Position numbers and translations under genes: made by a program | Source: Pseudomonas sp. MWU16-30317 | Lineage (GTDB): Bacteria > Pseudomonadota > Gammaproteobacteria > Pseudomonadales > Pseudomonadaceae | Direction: 5' to 3' | Assembly: GCF_020515695.1 (NCBI RefSeq) | Contig: NZ_JAIWJA010000001.1 | Span: forward strand, 434,001-498,000 | Length of the DNA stretch: 64,000 nucleotides | Shown: positions 52,648 through 61,225 of the stretch, piece by piece | How positions within the stretch are numbered: the stretch's first letter is position 1 | Layout of the letters: the number at the start of each line of letters is the position of its first letter | Notes under the pieces: model-generated | What the model was told of the DNA's origin: nothing | Seen by the model: the letters and a program-made list of their open reading frames with translations, nothing else | The model's database searches: none

Positions 52648-53996
52648 CAGCTGGCGCTCCGGGCACGGCCCTGGCTTTTCGCCCGATAAAGAGCCTGGTC
52701 GGCACGCTGCAGGAGTTGATCGAATCGGTCCATGGTTGCACGGTCCAGCTCGGCGACGCCGATGCTAATGGTCATGTACGGCGACACGGGCGAGGCACCG
52801 TGGGCCAGTTGGGCTGTGGCCAGCGCTACTTGCAGGCGTTCGGCGGCCTGATGGGCCTGCAGCAGATCGAAGCCCGGCAGCAGAACGGCAAATTCCTCGC
52901 CGCCCAGGCGCGCCACCAATTCGCCGGAGCGGGTGAACACGCTACTCATGACGATGGCCACGTTGCTCAGGCACTGGTCGCCCATGGCGTGACCGTGGCT
53001 ATCGTTATAGGGCTTGAAGTGGTCGATGTCGCACATCAGCACCGACAGCGGATGCCCTTGGCGTAACGCCCGGTTGAATTCCAAAGCCTTGAGTTCATCG
53101 AAGTGGCGGCGATTGGCCAGGCCGGTCAGCGGGTCGAAGCGGCTCAAGGCCTCGAGGCGCACGTTGGCGGCGCGCAACTCGGCGGTGCGCTGCTCGACCA
53201 GTTCCGCTAATTGGTCGCGGCTGGCGGCCAGAGCCTGCTCGTCTTCGTGCTGGCGCTGCAGGTAGGTCGCGAGTTTTTCCTGGACCAGGTTGACACCGGC
53301 TTCGAGCAAGTCGAGTTCATCGCCGTTGCGGCGCTGGCGGCGCAGGCGCAAATGCCGGCCCAGGGTCACGGGCGTCAGTTGTGACAGGTGGCGGCCCACG
53401 TGGCGCACGTGCACGGTGACGGTGCGGTTGAACATCGCCATGATCAGCCCCGCCAAGGCCAGCGACTGAATGACCTGGGTGAGGATGATCACCGCGACTT
53501 CTTTCCACAGTCGCTGCCACAGCAGGCTCGGGTCGCCGACGATGGTCAGGTCGCCGACCTGTTCGCTGGCGTCGGGGTAGGGTGTCACGGCCAGGTCGCG
53601 GTGCAGCGATGGCGCGCTGGCAGGGTCGGGTTGGGTGTTGCGGCGCCGCTCGAGGATTTCCGGGGCGCGGCCAGGGCGCAGAATGCGTAAGGTCACCTGG
53701 CCGACCGGCGCGGCGGCGGCCACGCTGTCGAGTTGTTCCTTGAGGGCATCGCGATCCATCTCCCACACAGCCTTGGCCAGCGTGCCCTGGAACACCTGGT
53801 CGATCAGGTGCAGCTCGGCGTTCATGGCCTTGAGATTGTTGTTCCAGGCGAACCAGGTGCGCACGGCCACCGTGCCGAGGGTAAAGAACAGGCAGAACAG
53901 TAGCGTCGCAAGCACCAGGCGTCGCCCCAACGAAGCGGAGTTGCGAGTGTGGGGCCACAGTTGTGTGATGATTTCCGATTCGGGGCGGGCGGCCAT
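52647..53996 (-). CDS. Membrane-bound diguanylate cyclase (GGDEF)
   Basis: The 449-residue protein has TM1 LVLATLLFCLFFTLGTVAV, a periplasmic sensor of about 110 residues (LHLIDQVFQGTLAKAVWEMD), TM2 at about 168-190, a HAMP-like region and a coiled coil (AASRDQLAELVEQRTAELRA). The GGDEF domain starts at FDPLTGLANRRHFDELK, with active site RLGGEEFAVLLPG (GGEEF at 365-369). The inhibitory site five residues before it reads RSGE instead of RxxD, so product inhibition may be weak. It makes c-di-GMP. It lies between two binding-protein genes, with which it overlaps or abuts. Confidence 0.92.
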   Translation of the reverse strand: MAARPESEIITQLWPHTRNSASLGRRLVLATLLFCLFFTLGTVAVRTWFAWNNNLKAMNAELHLIDQVFQGTLAKAVWEMDRDALKEQLDSVAAAAPVGQVTLRILRPGRAPEILERRRNTQPDPASAPSLHRDLAVTPYPDASEQVGDLTIVGDPSLLWQRLWKEVAVIILTQVIQSLALAGLIMAMFNRTVTVHVRHVGRHLSQLTPVTLGRHLRLRRQRRNGDELDLLEAGVNLVQEKLATYLQRQHEDEQALAASRDQLAELVEQRTAELRAANVRLEALSRFDPLTGLANRRHFDELKALEFNRALRQGHPLSVLMCDIDHFKPYNDSHGHAMGDQCLSNVAIVMSSVFTRSGELVARLGGEEFAVLLPGFDLLQAHQAAERLQVALATAQLAHGASPVSPYMTISIGVAELDRATMDRFDQLLQRADQALYRAKSQGRARSAS

Positions 53997-54803
53997 CTAC
54001 ATCCACTTCCGGGCGATGGCCGCGTAGGTACCGTTGTCATGCAGGCGCTGCAGCGCCTGGCGCAAGCGGGCGACGACGGGCGCCGGGGTTTTCAGGCTGA
54101 ACGCCATATACAGGCCGGCGTCACCGCCCAGGTCGGGCAGGGCGAGGGCGCGCACCAGGGTCTTGGCCGGATCGTCGCCGGCCTGGCGCGCCAGGTAGAT
54201 GGCATTTAGATCGTTGGCGATCCAGAGGTCGATGTGGCCGGACTTGAGCTTTTCGTAGTTGAGTTCACGGCGATTGCTGGATTGCAGGTTGATGCCGTTG
54301 CGAAACCCGCGGGCGAGCAGGTACAACTCGCCGACATCCTGCTTGACCACGCCGTTCTGATAGGCCTTGGCATCTTCCAGGCGTTCGATCGGAATCGGCC
54401 GCTCGGGGTATGAATACACGTACCACTGAGTAGGCGCGATGGCACCCACCCACTGGAACAAGCTTTCGCGTTCGGGAATCCGTGCCATGGAGTAGATGAG
54501 GACGTTGTCGTCATGCAGCGCCAGGTCGTAGGCGCGAGCCCAGGGCATGGACTGGATGGGAGCGCTCAGGCCCGCCTCCTTGAGAGCGGCCTCGACCACC
54601 TCGGTGCTCATGCCTGTCAGACGCCCATCGACCGTCATGTTGTAGGGCGGCAACTCTTCGGTGACCACCTGCAAAGGCAGTTGCAATGCCGCCTCCAGTA
54701 GCGGCTGCGCCGATTCCGCCCGCACCGCAGGCAGGGCAAAGGCGGCCAGCATCGCCAGCAGCAGGGGCAAACGTAGGGTGCTGTGCGACAGCGGCGCATT
54801 CAT
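53997..54803 (-). CDS. Periplasmic solute-binding protein (PBP2 type) A
   Basis: ATG 54803 (GAGG 9 bp upstream) gives 268 residues; ATG 54818 is possible. The signal peptide is LPLLLAMLAAFALPAVRAES. The binding fold has LQVVTEELPPYNMTVDG, STEVVEAALKEAGLSAPIQS, MPWARAYDLALHDDNVLIYS and ELNYEKLKSGHIDLWIANDL. It is the first gene of a three-gene operon: its stop touches the start of the cyclase gene. Proteins of this kind without a transporter can gate membrane sensors. Confidence 0.83.
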   Translation of the reverse strand: MNAPLSHSTLRLPLLLAMLAAFALPAVRAESAQPLLEAALQLPLQVVTEELPPYNMTVDGRLTGMSTEVVEAALKEAGLSAPIQSMPWARAYDLALHDDNVLIYSMARIPERESLFQWVGAIAPTQWYVYSYPERPIPIERLEDAKAYQNGVVKQDVGELYLLARGFRNGINLQSSNRRELNYEKLKSGHIDLWIANDLNAIYLARQAGDDPAKTLVRALALPDLGGDAGLYMAFSLKTPAPVVARLRQALQRLHDNGTYAAIARKWM

Positions 54804-54947
54804 CAAGGGCGACCTCATGACTGCAGATCGATGACCCAAGCGCCCGCGATGGGACCGCTGCCAAGTGACCGTACTGCTCTTCTGGCCACGGTATCGGCGG
54901 TGTGGGGCAATTCTTGAGACCGAGGGGAGCGATGGTGGCATTTAGCC

Positions 54948-55568
54948 TTAGCTGTCGCCGGTAAACCGCGGCAGGTTCCATTTGAATCTTAGCGCCATCA
55001 GGCGCAAACCCACTCCCGCCAGCATGCCCAACGCGGACCAACTGGGGGCGCGCACCCCGGCCCAATCACCGCCCATCTGGATCAGGGCCGCCAGCAACGC
55101 CGCCAGCGCATAGACTTCCTTCTCGAGAATCTGCGGCGTGCGGTTGAGCAGAATGTCGCGGATCACCCCGCCACCCACAGCGCTGAGCACGCCCATCATC
55201 ACCGCCAGCTGCGGGTTGCCCGTGTAGAGCCAGGCTTTATGGGCGCCGGCCACGGCGAAAAAGCCCAGGCCCAGGGCGTCGAACAGTTGCACCGGCTGGC
55301 TGATGCGTTGCACCGCGGCGTAGGCGAGGATGGTCAGTAGCGAGGCGCCGATAGCGATGGCCAGGTAGCGCACATCGAGCAACCCGGCGGCCGGCACGGC
55401 GCCCACGCACACATCGCGCACGATGCCGCCGCCACAGGCCACGCAGAACGCCACGGTGACGATACCGAACAGGTCCAGGCCTCGTTGCCGCGCGGCGATG
55501 GCGCCGCTGAGGGCGAACGCCAAGGTGCCGAGCAGATCGAAAAACGTATAGACCCAAGGCATGTCCAT
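54948..55568 (-). CDS. TRIC-type channel family protein (YicG/UPF0126)
   Basis: The 206-residue membrane protein has seven helices in two similar halves. The glycine motifs FDLLGTLAFALSGAIAARQR and ACGGGIVRDVCVG in the first half recur as DALGLGFFAVAGAHKAWLY and AVGGGVIRDILLN in the second. Bacterial members form trimeric monovalent-cation channels. It is upstream of and co-directed with the cyclase operon but separated by 145 bp, and it is divergent from the DUF3455 gene. Confidence 0.9.
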   Translation of the reverse strand: MDMPWVYTFFDLLGTLAFALSGAIAARQRGLDLFGIVTVAFCVACGGGIVRDVCVGAVPAAGLLDVRYLAIAIGASLLTILAYAAVQRISQPVQLFDALGLGFFAVAGAHKAWLYTGNPQLAVMMGVLSAVGGGVIRDILLNRTPQILEKEVYALAALLAALIQMGGDWAGVRAPSWSALGMLAGVGLRLMALRFKWNLPRFTGDS

Positions 55569-55774
55569 GCTGAACGTCGCTACCGATGGTGGGGGGTTGA
55601 TAGGGTCGGGAGCGGCGATTCTTGCTGTTTATCGAGCGGTTGGGAAGTGCCAAGCCCGCGCGCAGGTGCGGCAAAAAATAAACGCGGGCGCTGCATCCAG
55701 TTGGCCCTGCGGCGGGTAGTACCTTCAGCAGCCCTGTTCGCTGCCCGGTTCACTACCCCTTTGGAGAGACCTGC

Positions 55775-56317
55775 ATGAACATCCAACGCTTGCTTCACCT
55801 GACTTTCGTCCCGCTGGCCGCAGCCTGTGTACTGGCCGGCGCGCCCCTGGCCCAGGCGGCCATGGAACTGCCGGACGCCGTCAAGGTACCGGAGGGGCAC
55901 AAGATCGCCCTCGAAACCGTGGGTGTAGGCGAGATCACCTATGAGTGCCGCGCCAAGGCCGACAACGCCGCCGCCACCGAATGGGTGTTCGTCGGGCCCA
56001 AGGCGGTGCTCAACGATCGCGCTGGCAAGCCGATCGGTAGCTACTTCGGGCCGCCCGCCACCTGGCAGGCTCAGGACGGCTCGAAAATCACCGGTACGCA
56101 GCTCGCGGTGGCGCCTGCGGGGGCCGGCAATCTGCCCTATCAGTTGGTCAAGGCCAACCCGGCTGAGGGCAAAGGCGCCATGGTGAGCGTGACCTACGTA
56201 CAACGCGTGGCGCTCAAGGGTGGTGTGGCGCCGGCCAGCGCCTGCACCGCGGCGCAGAAGGGCTTGCAGGAACAGGTCAAATACCAGGCGGATTACATCT
56301 TCTGGGCTGCGAAATAA
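55775..56317 (+). CDS. DUF3455 secreted protein
   Basis: This 180-residue protein has a signal peptide (LTFVPLAAACVLAGAPLAQA). The mature part carries the DUF3455 pattern: VPEGHKIALETVGVGEITYECR, WVFVGPKAVLNDRAGKPIGSYFGPPATWQ, DGSKITGTQLAV and CTAAQKGLQEQVKYQADYIFW with two conserved cysteines. No reaction is known. GGAGAG precedes the ATG. It is followed by an ECF sigma and anti-sigma pair, a common arrangement that suggests it belongs to that regulon. Confidence 0.88.
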   Translation: MNIQRLLHLTFVPLAAACVLAGAPLAQAAMELPDAVKVPEGHKIALETVGVGEITYECRAKADNAAATEWVFVGPKAVLNDRAGKPIGSYFGPPATWQAQDGSKITGTQLAVAPAGAGNLPYQLVKANPAEGKGAMVSVTYVQRVALKGGVAPASACTAAQKGLQEQVKYQADYIFWAAK

Positions 56318-56459
56318 GTAGCAACAGTTGCGCAGTGATGGGGGCTGCCAAAGTCTTCTACGCTGTGCTCCACCTGCCGCTAGCGACGACGGCCGATGGC
56401 GCGCCATCGCTGGCGAGCAGAGATGGTTTCGCTCCTCCCATTTGCTGACGGTCGCGCCT

Positions 56460-57026
56460 TTGTCCGTACCTGAACCGCTGTTCGATCACCACGCTTTGCT
56501 GGGCGCCTGTGCACGCGGCGAGCATTCGGCCCTGCAGCGTTTGTATCAGCAGGAGGCAGCCGCCTTGCTGGGTGTCGCACGGCGCCTGGTGCAGGATCAG
56601 GCGCTGGCCGAGGACATCGTTCATGAAGCCTTCATCCGCATCTGGAGCGGCGCGGCCAGCTTCGATGCCGGTCGCGGCAGTGCGCGTGGCTGGATGTTCA
56701 GCATCACCCGCCATCTCGCCCTCAACGTACTGCGCGGCCGTGGCCGGGAGGTTCAGGTCAGTGACGAGCAGGCCGCTATATTGGAGGCGCGTGACGCGCA
56801 GCAGGCCAGCGCCGAAGTCGACGCCGCGCTGGAGGCGGCATTGCAGGGAGAGCGTTTGCACGGCTGCCTGTCCAGCCTGGAACCGCTGCGCCGGGCATGT
56901 ATCGTGCAGGCCTATGTCGATGGTTTCTCCCATGCTGAAATCGCCCACCGTCTGGCCACTCCGCTGGGCACGGTCAAGGCCTGGATCAAACGCAGTCTGG
57001 CAAGTTTGAAGGAGTGCATGGGATGA
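56460..57026 (+). CDS. ECF RNA polymerase sigma factor (SigK-like)
   Basis: About 188 residues are read from TTG 56460; another TTG at 56442 is possible and the start is uncertain because no ATG lies upstream in a sensible place. Region 2 is LYQQEAAALLGVARRLVQDQ with LAEDIVHEAFIRIW and RGWMFSITRHLALNVLRGR. Region 4 is RACIVQAYVDGFSHAEIAHR with LGTVKAWIKRSLASLKE. It overlaps the anti-sigma gene by ATGA. It should direct transcription of a small stress regulon, perhaps including DUF3455. Confidence 0.9.
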   Translation: MSVPEPLFDHHALLGACARGEHSALQRLYQQEAAALLGVARRLVQDQALAEDIVHEAFIRIWSGAASFDAGRGSARGWMFSITRHLALNVLRGRGREVQVSDEQAAILEARDAQQASAEVDAALEAALQGERLHGCLSSLEPLRRACIVQAYVDGFSHAEIAHRLATPLGTVKAWIKRSLASLKECMG

Positions 57027-57733
57027 GCGAACCCCCCCTTGACCCCGTTTCTGCGCCGCTTCGCGCGCTGGCGGGTGAGTACGTGCTGGGCGCCCTTGAA
57101 CTGCCGCAACGGCTGGAGGTGCAGCGGCGCCTGGAGCACGATGGCGCGCTGCGTGCTGCGGTGGACGACTGGGAGCGGCGGCTGTTGCCGCTGACAGCGC
57201 TGGCTCCCGCGCAGGTGCCTTCTGCTTTGTTGTGGAAGCGCATCGAGCGCAGCCTGCACGCCAAAGCGCGCGCCGGCCGTTGGTGGGACTCGTTGGCGCT
57301 GTGGCGCGGTATGACGGCTGCCGGGCTGGCGGCAAGTGTGATCATGGCCGCGTTATTGCTGACCCGCGTCGCGGCCGTGGCAACGCCCCAGTATCTGGTG
57401 GTGCTGGTCGCCCCGCAGGACAAGGCGCCAGGATGGGTGGTGCAGGCCGGCAGTGCACGGGAAGTCGAGTTGATCCCTTTGGCGGTGGCGCAAGTCCCGG
57501 CCGACAAAGCACTTGAGTTCTGGACCAAGGCCGATGACTGGCAAGGCCCGGTGTCGCTGGGGTTGGTCAAGCCGGGGCAGAGTTTGCGCGTCGCGTTGGA
57601 CAAACTCCCACCCCTGCAGGCCAATCAACTGTTCGAGCTGACGCTGGAGAACGCCGGTGGCTCCACGGTGGGCAAGCCCACCGGCCCGGTGCAATTCATT
57701 GGCCGCGCGGTCAAGCTCGGGCAGGCGCTGTAG
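57023..57733 (+). CDS. Anti-sigma factor, RskA family
   Basis: ATG 57023 gives 236 residues. A cytoplasmic N-terminus (LRALAGEYVLGALELPQRLE) binds the sigma factor. One membrane helix is GMTAAGLAASVIMAALLLTR, and a periplasmic RskA C-terminal domain follows (YLVVLVAPQDKAPGWVVQAG, KALEFWTKADDWQGPVSLG, FELTLENAGGSTVGKPTGPV). It holds the upstream ECF sigma at the membrane until a periplasmic signal releases it. The gene is followed by a hairpin terminator. Confidence 0.9.
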   Translation: MSEPPLDPVSAPLRALAGEYVLGALELPQRLEVQRRLEHDGALRAAVDDWERRLLPLTALAPAQVPSALLWKRIERSLHAKARAGRWWDSLALWRGMTAAGLAASVIMAALLLTRVAAVATPQYLVVLVAPQDKAPGWVVQAGSAREVELIPLAVAQVPADKALEFWTKADDWQGPVSLGLVKPGQSLRVALDKLPPLQANQLFELTLENAGGSTVGKPTGPVQFIGRAVKLGQAL

Positions 57734-57753
57734 CGAGGGCACCAGGCCCTCGC
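57733..57753 (+). terminator. Hairpin between convergent genes
   Basis: GCGAGGGC (57733-57740) pairs with GCCCTCGC (57746-57753) across a 5-nt loop. It begins at the last base of the anti-sigma stop codon and lies between convergent genes. No long T run follows on either strand. Confidence 0.55.
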
Positions 57754-57764
57754 GCATTTGCCGC

Positions 57765-58772
57765 TCAGAAACCTTCAAGCACGATCTTGCCCTGCGCCTT
57801 GCCGCTTTCGAGCAGCGCGTGGGCGCGTATCAGATTGGCGGCGTTGATGGTGCCGAAGTGCTCGCCCACAGTGGTGCGCAGTACACCGCTATCGATCAGC
57901 TCGGCCACCCGCGTGAGCAACTGGTGCTGGGCGATCATGTCGTCGGTCTGGTACATCGAGCGGGTGAACATCAGTTCCCAGTGCAGCGACAGCGATTTGC
58001 GCTTCATCGGCACCACGTCGAGGGTCTTGGGATCGTCGATCAGCGCCAGATGGCCTTGCGGCTGCAGCGCCTCGATCAATTCGGCAAAGCGGCTGTCGGT
58101 GTGGGTCAGGCTGATGAGGTGGCTGACCTGGCCGACGCCGATACGCGCCAGCTCCTCGGGAATCGAGCGGCTATGGTCGATCACGTGATGAGCGCCCAGG
58201 CCGGTCACCCATTCCTGGGTCTGCGGACGCGAAGCGCTGCCGATCACGGTCATTTGCGTGAGCTGACGCGCCAGTTGGACAAGGATCGAACCGACCCCGC
58301 CCGCAGCGCCGATGATCAGCAACGATTGCCCGGCACCACCGCCTTCAACGATGCCCAGGCGGTCGAACAGCAGCTCCCACGCAGTGATACTGGTGAGCGG
58401 CAGAGCGGCGGCGCTGGGGGCGTCCAGACTTTTAGGCTTGAGGGCGGCGATGCGCTCGTCCACCAGATGCAATTCGCTGTTGGTGCCTGGCCGGGTAAGG
58501 TCGCCGGCATAGTAGATCTCGTCACCGACCTTGAACAGGCTGACGTCGGCGCCCACTGCCTGTACCACGCCGACGGCATCCCAACCCAGCACGCGGGGCT
58601 CGGTGACGGCCGCACTGGCGCGGATCTTGGTGTCGACCGGGTTGACCGAGATCGCCTTGATTGCCACCAGCAGGTCGCGCGGGCCGGGTGTCGGCGCAGG
58701 CAGTTCGAGGTCGATCAGTGCGTGTGGATCGGTGATGGACAGACCGTGTTGACGATAGGCGATGGCTTTCAT
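57765..58772 (-). CDS. Zinc-type alcohol dehydrogenase / quinone oxidoreductase-like enzyme
   Basis: ATG 58772 (AAGGAA upstream) gives 335 residues. It has the GroES-like N-terminal domain (LLVAIKAISVNPVDTKIR, VLGWDAVGVVQAVGADVSLF) and an NADPH-binding Rossmann domain (LLIIGAAGGVGSILVQLARQ). Zinc-ligand cysteines are absent, so it belongs to the MDR quinone-reductase-like branch (TIGR02817 type). It probably reduces quinones or enones with NADPH. It is divergent from a LysR-type gene 100 bp away, its likely regulator. Confidence 0.88.
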   Translation of the reverse strand: MKAIAYRQHGLSITDPHALIDLELPAPTPGPRDLLVAIKAISVNPVDTKIRASAAVTEPRVLGWDAVGVVQAVGADVSLFKVGDEIYYAGDLTRPGTNSELHLVDERIAALKPKSLDAPSAAALPLTSITAWELLFDRLGIVEGGGAGQSLLIIGAAGGVGSILVQLARQLTQMTVIGSASRPQTQEWVTGLGAHHVIDHSRSIPEELARIGVGQVSHLISLTHTDSRFAELIEALQPQGHLALIDDPKTLDVVPMKRKSLSLHWELMFTRSMYQTDDMIAQHQLLTRVAELIDSGVLRTTVGEHFGTINAANLIRAHALLESGKAQGKIVLEGF

Positions 58773-58819
58773 GGGGGTTCCTTCAAGGATAGGCATCAAT
58801 GATGCAGCCTAGGATGGAC

Positions 58820-58839
58820 GTTTTCACTTGATTGAAAAA
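58820..58839. promoter_or_regulatory. Inverted repeat in divergent promoter, candidate LysR box
   Basis: TTTTCA-CTTGAT-TGAAAA (58821-58838) is a symmetric site near the middle of the 100-bp gap between the oxidoreductase and LysR genes. LysR-type sites are often T-N11-A with short dyads; here TTCA-N6-TGAA is close to that. Confidence 0.5.
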
Positions 58840-58872
58840 CCTGCAAAATAGTTCAGCACTTTCACTGCAGGA

Positions 58873-59775
58873 ATGAAAATGGTCCGCTTCGACGATCTCA
58901 ATCTGTTCGTGCGTACCGCCGCGCTGGGCAGTTTCTCCAACGCTGCGCGAGAGGTTGACTTGCTGCCGGGTCAGGTCAGCGCGGCGATCAAGCGCCTGGA
59001 GGCCGAGTTGGGCATACGTCTGTTCGCGCGTTCGACCCGCAGCTTGCGCTTGACCCCCGAAGGCGAAGTGTATCTGCCCAGCGCTCGCCAAGCGCTCGAG
59101 GCTCTGCGCGAAGGCCAGGAGCGGCTGCGTCCGGCGCAGGCCGGGCTTAGTGGGGTGCTGCAGGTGGCGGCGCCGTCGGATCTGGGGCGCAATATCGTGC
59201 TCGACTGGCTGAGTGCTTTTCGCCACGAGCATCCACAGATCACGCTGCGGTTGTTTCTGTCCGATCAAGTGGCCGACGTGTTTCGCGAGCCGATCGACAT
59301 CGCCCTGCGTTATGGGCGCATGGACGACGCCAGTTTCGTCGCGATGCCCCTGGCCCCGGACAACCGCCGCGTGCTGGTCGCCGCGCCCGCCTATCTGGCC
59401 CGGCAGGGTCGTCCGCAAACGTTGCAGCAATTGGCGCAACACGCTTGTCTACTGTACTTGCTCAAGGGCCGGGTCTACGACAAGTGGGCGTTCGTCGACG
59501 GCGCGGGAGCGTCGCAGACCATCGCCGTATCCGGGCATTTGCTCAGTGACGACGCCGATGTGGTGCGGCGCTGGGCGGTGGCGGGTGAGGGCATTGCCTA
59601 CAAGTCCTGGCTGGATGTGAGCAAGGATGTGCGCGCCGGGCGGCTGGAGGTGATCTTGCCCCAGGTACTGGGCGACAGCGTACCGCTGCAACTGGTGTGC
59701 CCGCATCGCCGGCAGTTTTCGCCGACCGTGCAGTTGCTGTATCGGTGGCTCAAGGACCAGTGCGCGGCGCTATAA
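58873..59775 (+). CDS. LysR-family transcriptional regulator
   Basis: The 300-residue protein starts at ATG 58873 or 58879. The N-terminal winged helix-turn-helix is LNLFVRTAALGSFSNAAREV with VSAAIKRLEAELGIRLFAR and STRSLRLTPEGEVYL. The effector domain contains PSDLGRNIVLDWLSAFRHEH and IDIALRYGRMDDASFVAMPL, typical of the subgroup near aldehyde/quinone oxidoreductase genes. It is divergent from such an oxidoreductase gene and probably controls it. Confidence 0.93.
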   Translation: MKMVRFDDLNLFVRTAALGSFSNAAREVDLLPGQVSAAIKRLEAELGIRLFARSTRSLRLTPEGEVYLPSARQALEALREGQERLRPAQAGLSGVLQVAAPSDLGRNIVLDWLSAFRHEHPQITLRLFLSDQVADVFREPIDIALRYGRMDDASFVAMPLAPDNRRVLVAAPAYLARQGRPQTLQQLAQHACLLYLLKGRVYDKWAFVDGAGASQTIAVSGHLLSDDADVVRRWAVAGEGIAYKSWLDVSKDVRAGRLEVILPQVLGDSVPLQLVCPHRRQFSPTVQLLYRWLKDQCAAL

Positions 59776-59791
59776 GGTGTGGGTAGAAAAT

Positions 59792-59810
59792 GAGAATGAT
59801 AATCGACATA
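59792..59810 (+). promoter_or_regulatory. Fur-box-like site upstream of mntH
   Basis: GAGAATGATAATCGACATA matches 14 of 19 positions of the Fur consensus GATAATGATAATCATTATC, including the whole central AATGATAATC. It lies 78 bp upstream of the mntH start, where a repressor would block the promoter. No MntR-type palindrome was seen. Confidence 0.6.
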
Positions 59811-59887
59811 ATTGGAAACATTAATGGGCTTGCTTGTCTCACCCCGAGATAAGCTCCGTCCAGAGCCCTCTGTTTGCGTAGGTATCC

Positions 59888-61210
59888 GTGAAATATAAAT
59901 TGCCGTCCCTCGCCACCGCCCCGTTCTGCCCTTCGGCCGCCACCGAGACGGTGGACGTCCCCGCCAATGCTTCGTCGCTGCGCAAGATGCTGCTGTTCTT
60001 CGGTCCGGGCTTGATGGTGTCGGTGGGCTACATGGACCCCGGCAACTGGGCTACGGCTATCGAAGCAGGGTCGCGCTTCGGGTACGCCTTGTTGTTCGTC
60101 GTGGTGTTGGCGAGCCTGGCGGGGATGGCCCTGCAGAATCTCGCCTCACGGCTGGGCATCGCCACCGGCCGTGACCTGGCGCAGCTGACGCGGGAGCGTT
60201 ATCGACCTGGCGTAGCGCGCGGTCAATGGCTGTTGGCCGAGTTGTCGATTCTGGCCTGTGATCTTGCCGAAGTGCTAGGGGCCGCGCTGGCCTTTCATCT
60301 GTTGCTGGGGGTGCCGATGCTCGGCGGCGTGGTGCTGACTGCCTTCGACACGGTGCTGGTGCTGGCCTTGCAAGGCGCCAACTTCCGGCGGCTCGAAGCA
60401 ATCATTCTTGGGTTGATCGGCACCATCGGCGTGTGTTTTTTCATCGAACTGGTGCTGATCAAGCCCTATTGGCCCGATGTAGCGGCAGGGCTGCGACCCA
60501 GCTGGGAGGTGCTCAGCCACCAGGAACCGTTGTATCTGGCTATCGGTATCCTCGGCGCGACCGTGATGCCGCACAATCTGTATCTGCACTCCTCAGTGGT
60601 GCAGACCCGGGTGCGTCAGCAGGAACCCGACGCCAAGGCCACGGCGATCCGCTATGCACGGCTGGACACCTTCGTCTCGTTGCTGCTGGCGCTGTTGATC
60701 AACGCCGCGATTCTGATCCTGGCTGCCGCCGCCTTCCATGGCACCGGGCATACCGATGTGGTGGAAATTCAGGATGCCTATCATCTGCTCGATCCATTGG
60801 TCGGAGGTACCCTGGCCAGCCTGCTGTTCGGCGTGGCGCTGCTGGCCTCGGGGCAAAGCTCGACCTTTACCGGGACCATTGCCGGTCAGGTGGTGCTCGA
60901 AGGGTTCCTGCAGCGTTCGATCCCTTGCTGGCAGCGCCGCCTGGTCACCCGCGGCATGGCGCTGCTACCGGCCCTGATCGGCGTGTGGTGGCTGGGCGAT
61001 AGCGCGGTGGGCAAGATGCTGGTGTTGAGCCAGGTGGTGCTCAGTCTGCAACTGCCGTTTGCCTTGTGGCCGTTGATCCGCTTTACCAGCGACCCTGAGC
61101 TGATGGGCGAGTTCGTCAATAGCGCCTGGGTACGCTGGCTGGCGTGGGGGTTGTTCGGGCTGATCTCGTTGGCGAACCTGATGCTGCTGGTGTTTACCTT
61201 CAGCGATTGA
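59888..61210 (+). CDS. mntH: Nramp-family Mn2+/Fe2+ transporter MntH
   Basis: This 440-residue proton-coupled divalent metal importer starts at GTG 59888. The metal-site motif in TM1 is GYMDPGNWATAIEAGS (the DPGN signature), and TM6 carries ATVMPHNLYLHSSVVQTR (the MPH motif). GQSSTFTGTIAGQVVLEGFL is the TM8-9 Nramp signature. About 11 helices are seen. The Fur-box-like site upstream suggests induction under iron limitation. It converges with the lipoprotein gene, leaving 15 bp between stops. Confidence 0.95.
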   Translation: MKYKLPSLATAPFCPSAATETVDVPANASSLRKMLLFFGPGLMVSVGYMDPGNWATAIEAGSRFGYALLFVVVLASLAGMALQNLASRLGIATGRDLAQLTRERYRPGVARGQWLLAELSILACDLAEVLGAALAFHLLLGVPMLGGVVLTAFDTVLVLALQGANFRRLEAIILGLIGTIGVCFFIELVLIKPYWPDVAAGLRPSWEVLSHQEPLYLAIGILGATVMPHNLYLHSSVVQTRVRQQEPDAKATAIRYARLDTFVSLLLALLINAAILILAAAAFHGTGHTDVVEIQDAYHLLDPLVGGTLASLLFGVALLASGQSSTFTGTIAGQVVLEGFLQRSIPCWQRRLVTRGMALLPALIGVWWLGDSAVGKMLVLSQVVLSLQLPFALWPLIRFTSDPELMGEFVNSAWVRWLAWGLFGLISLANLMLLVFTFSD

Positions 61211-61225
61211 GCCCGGCGCGCGAGC

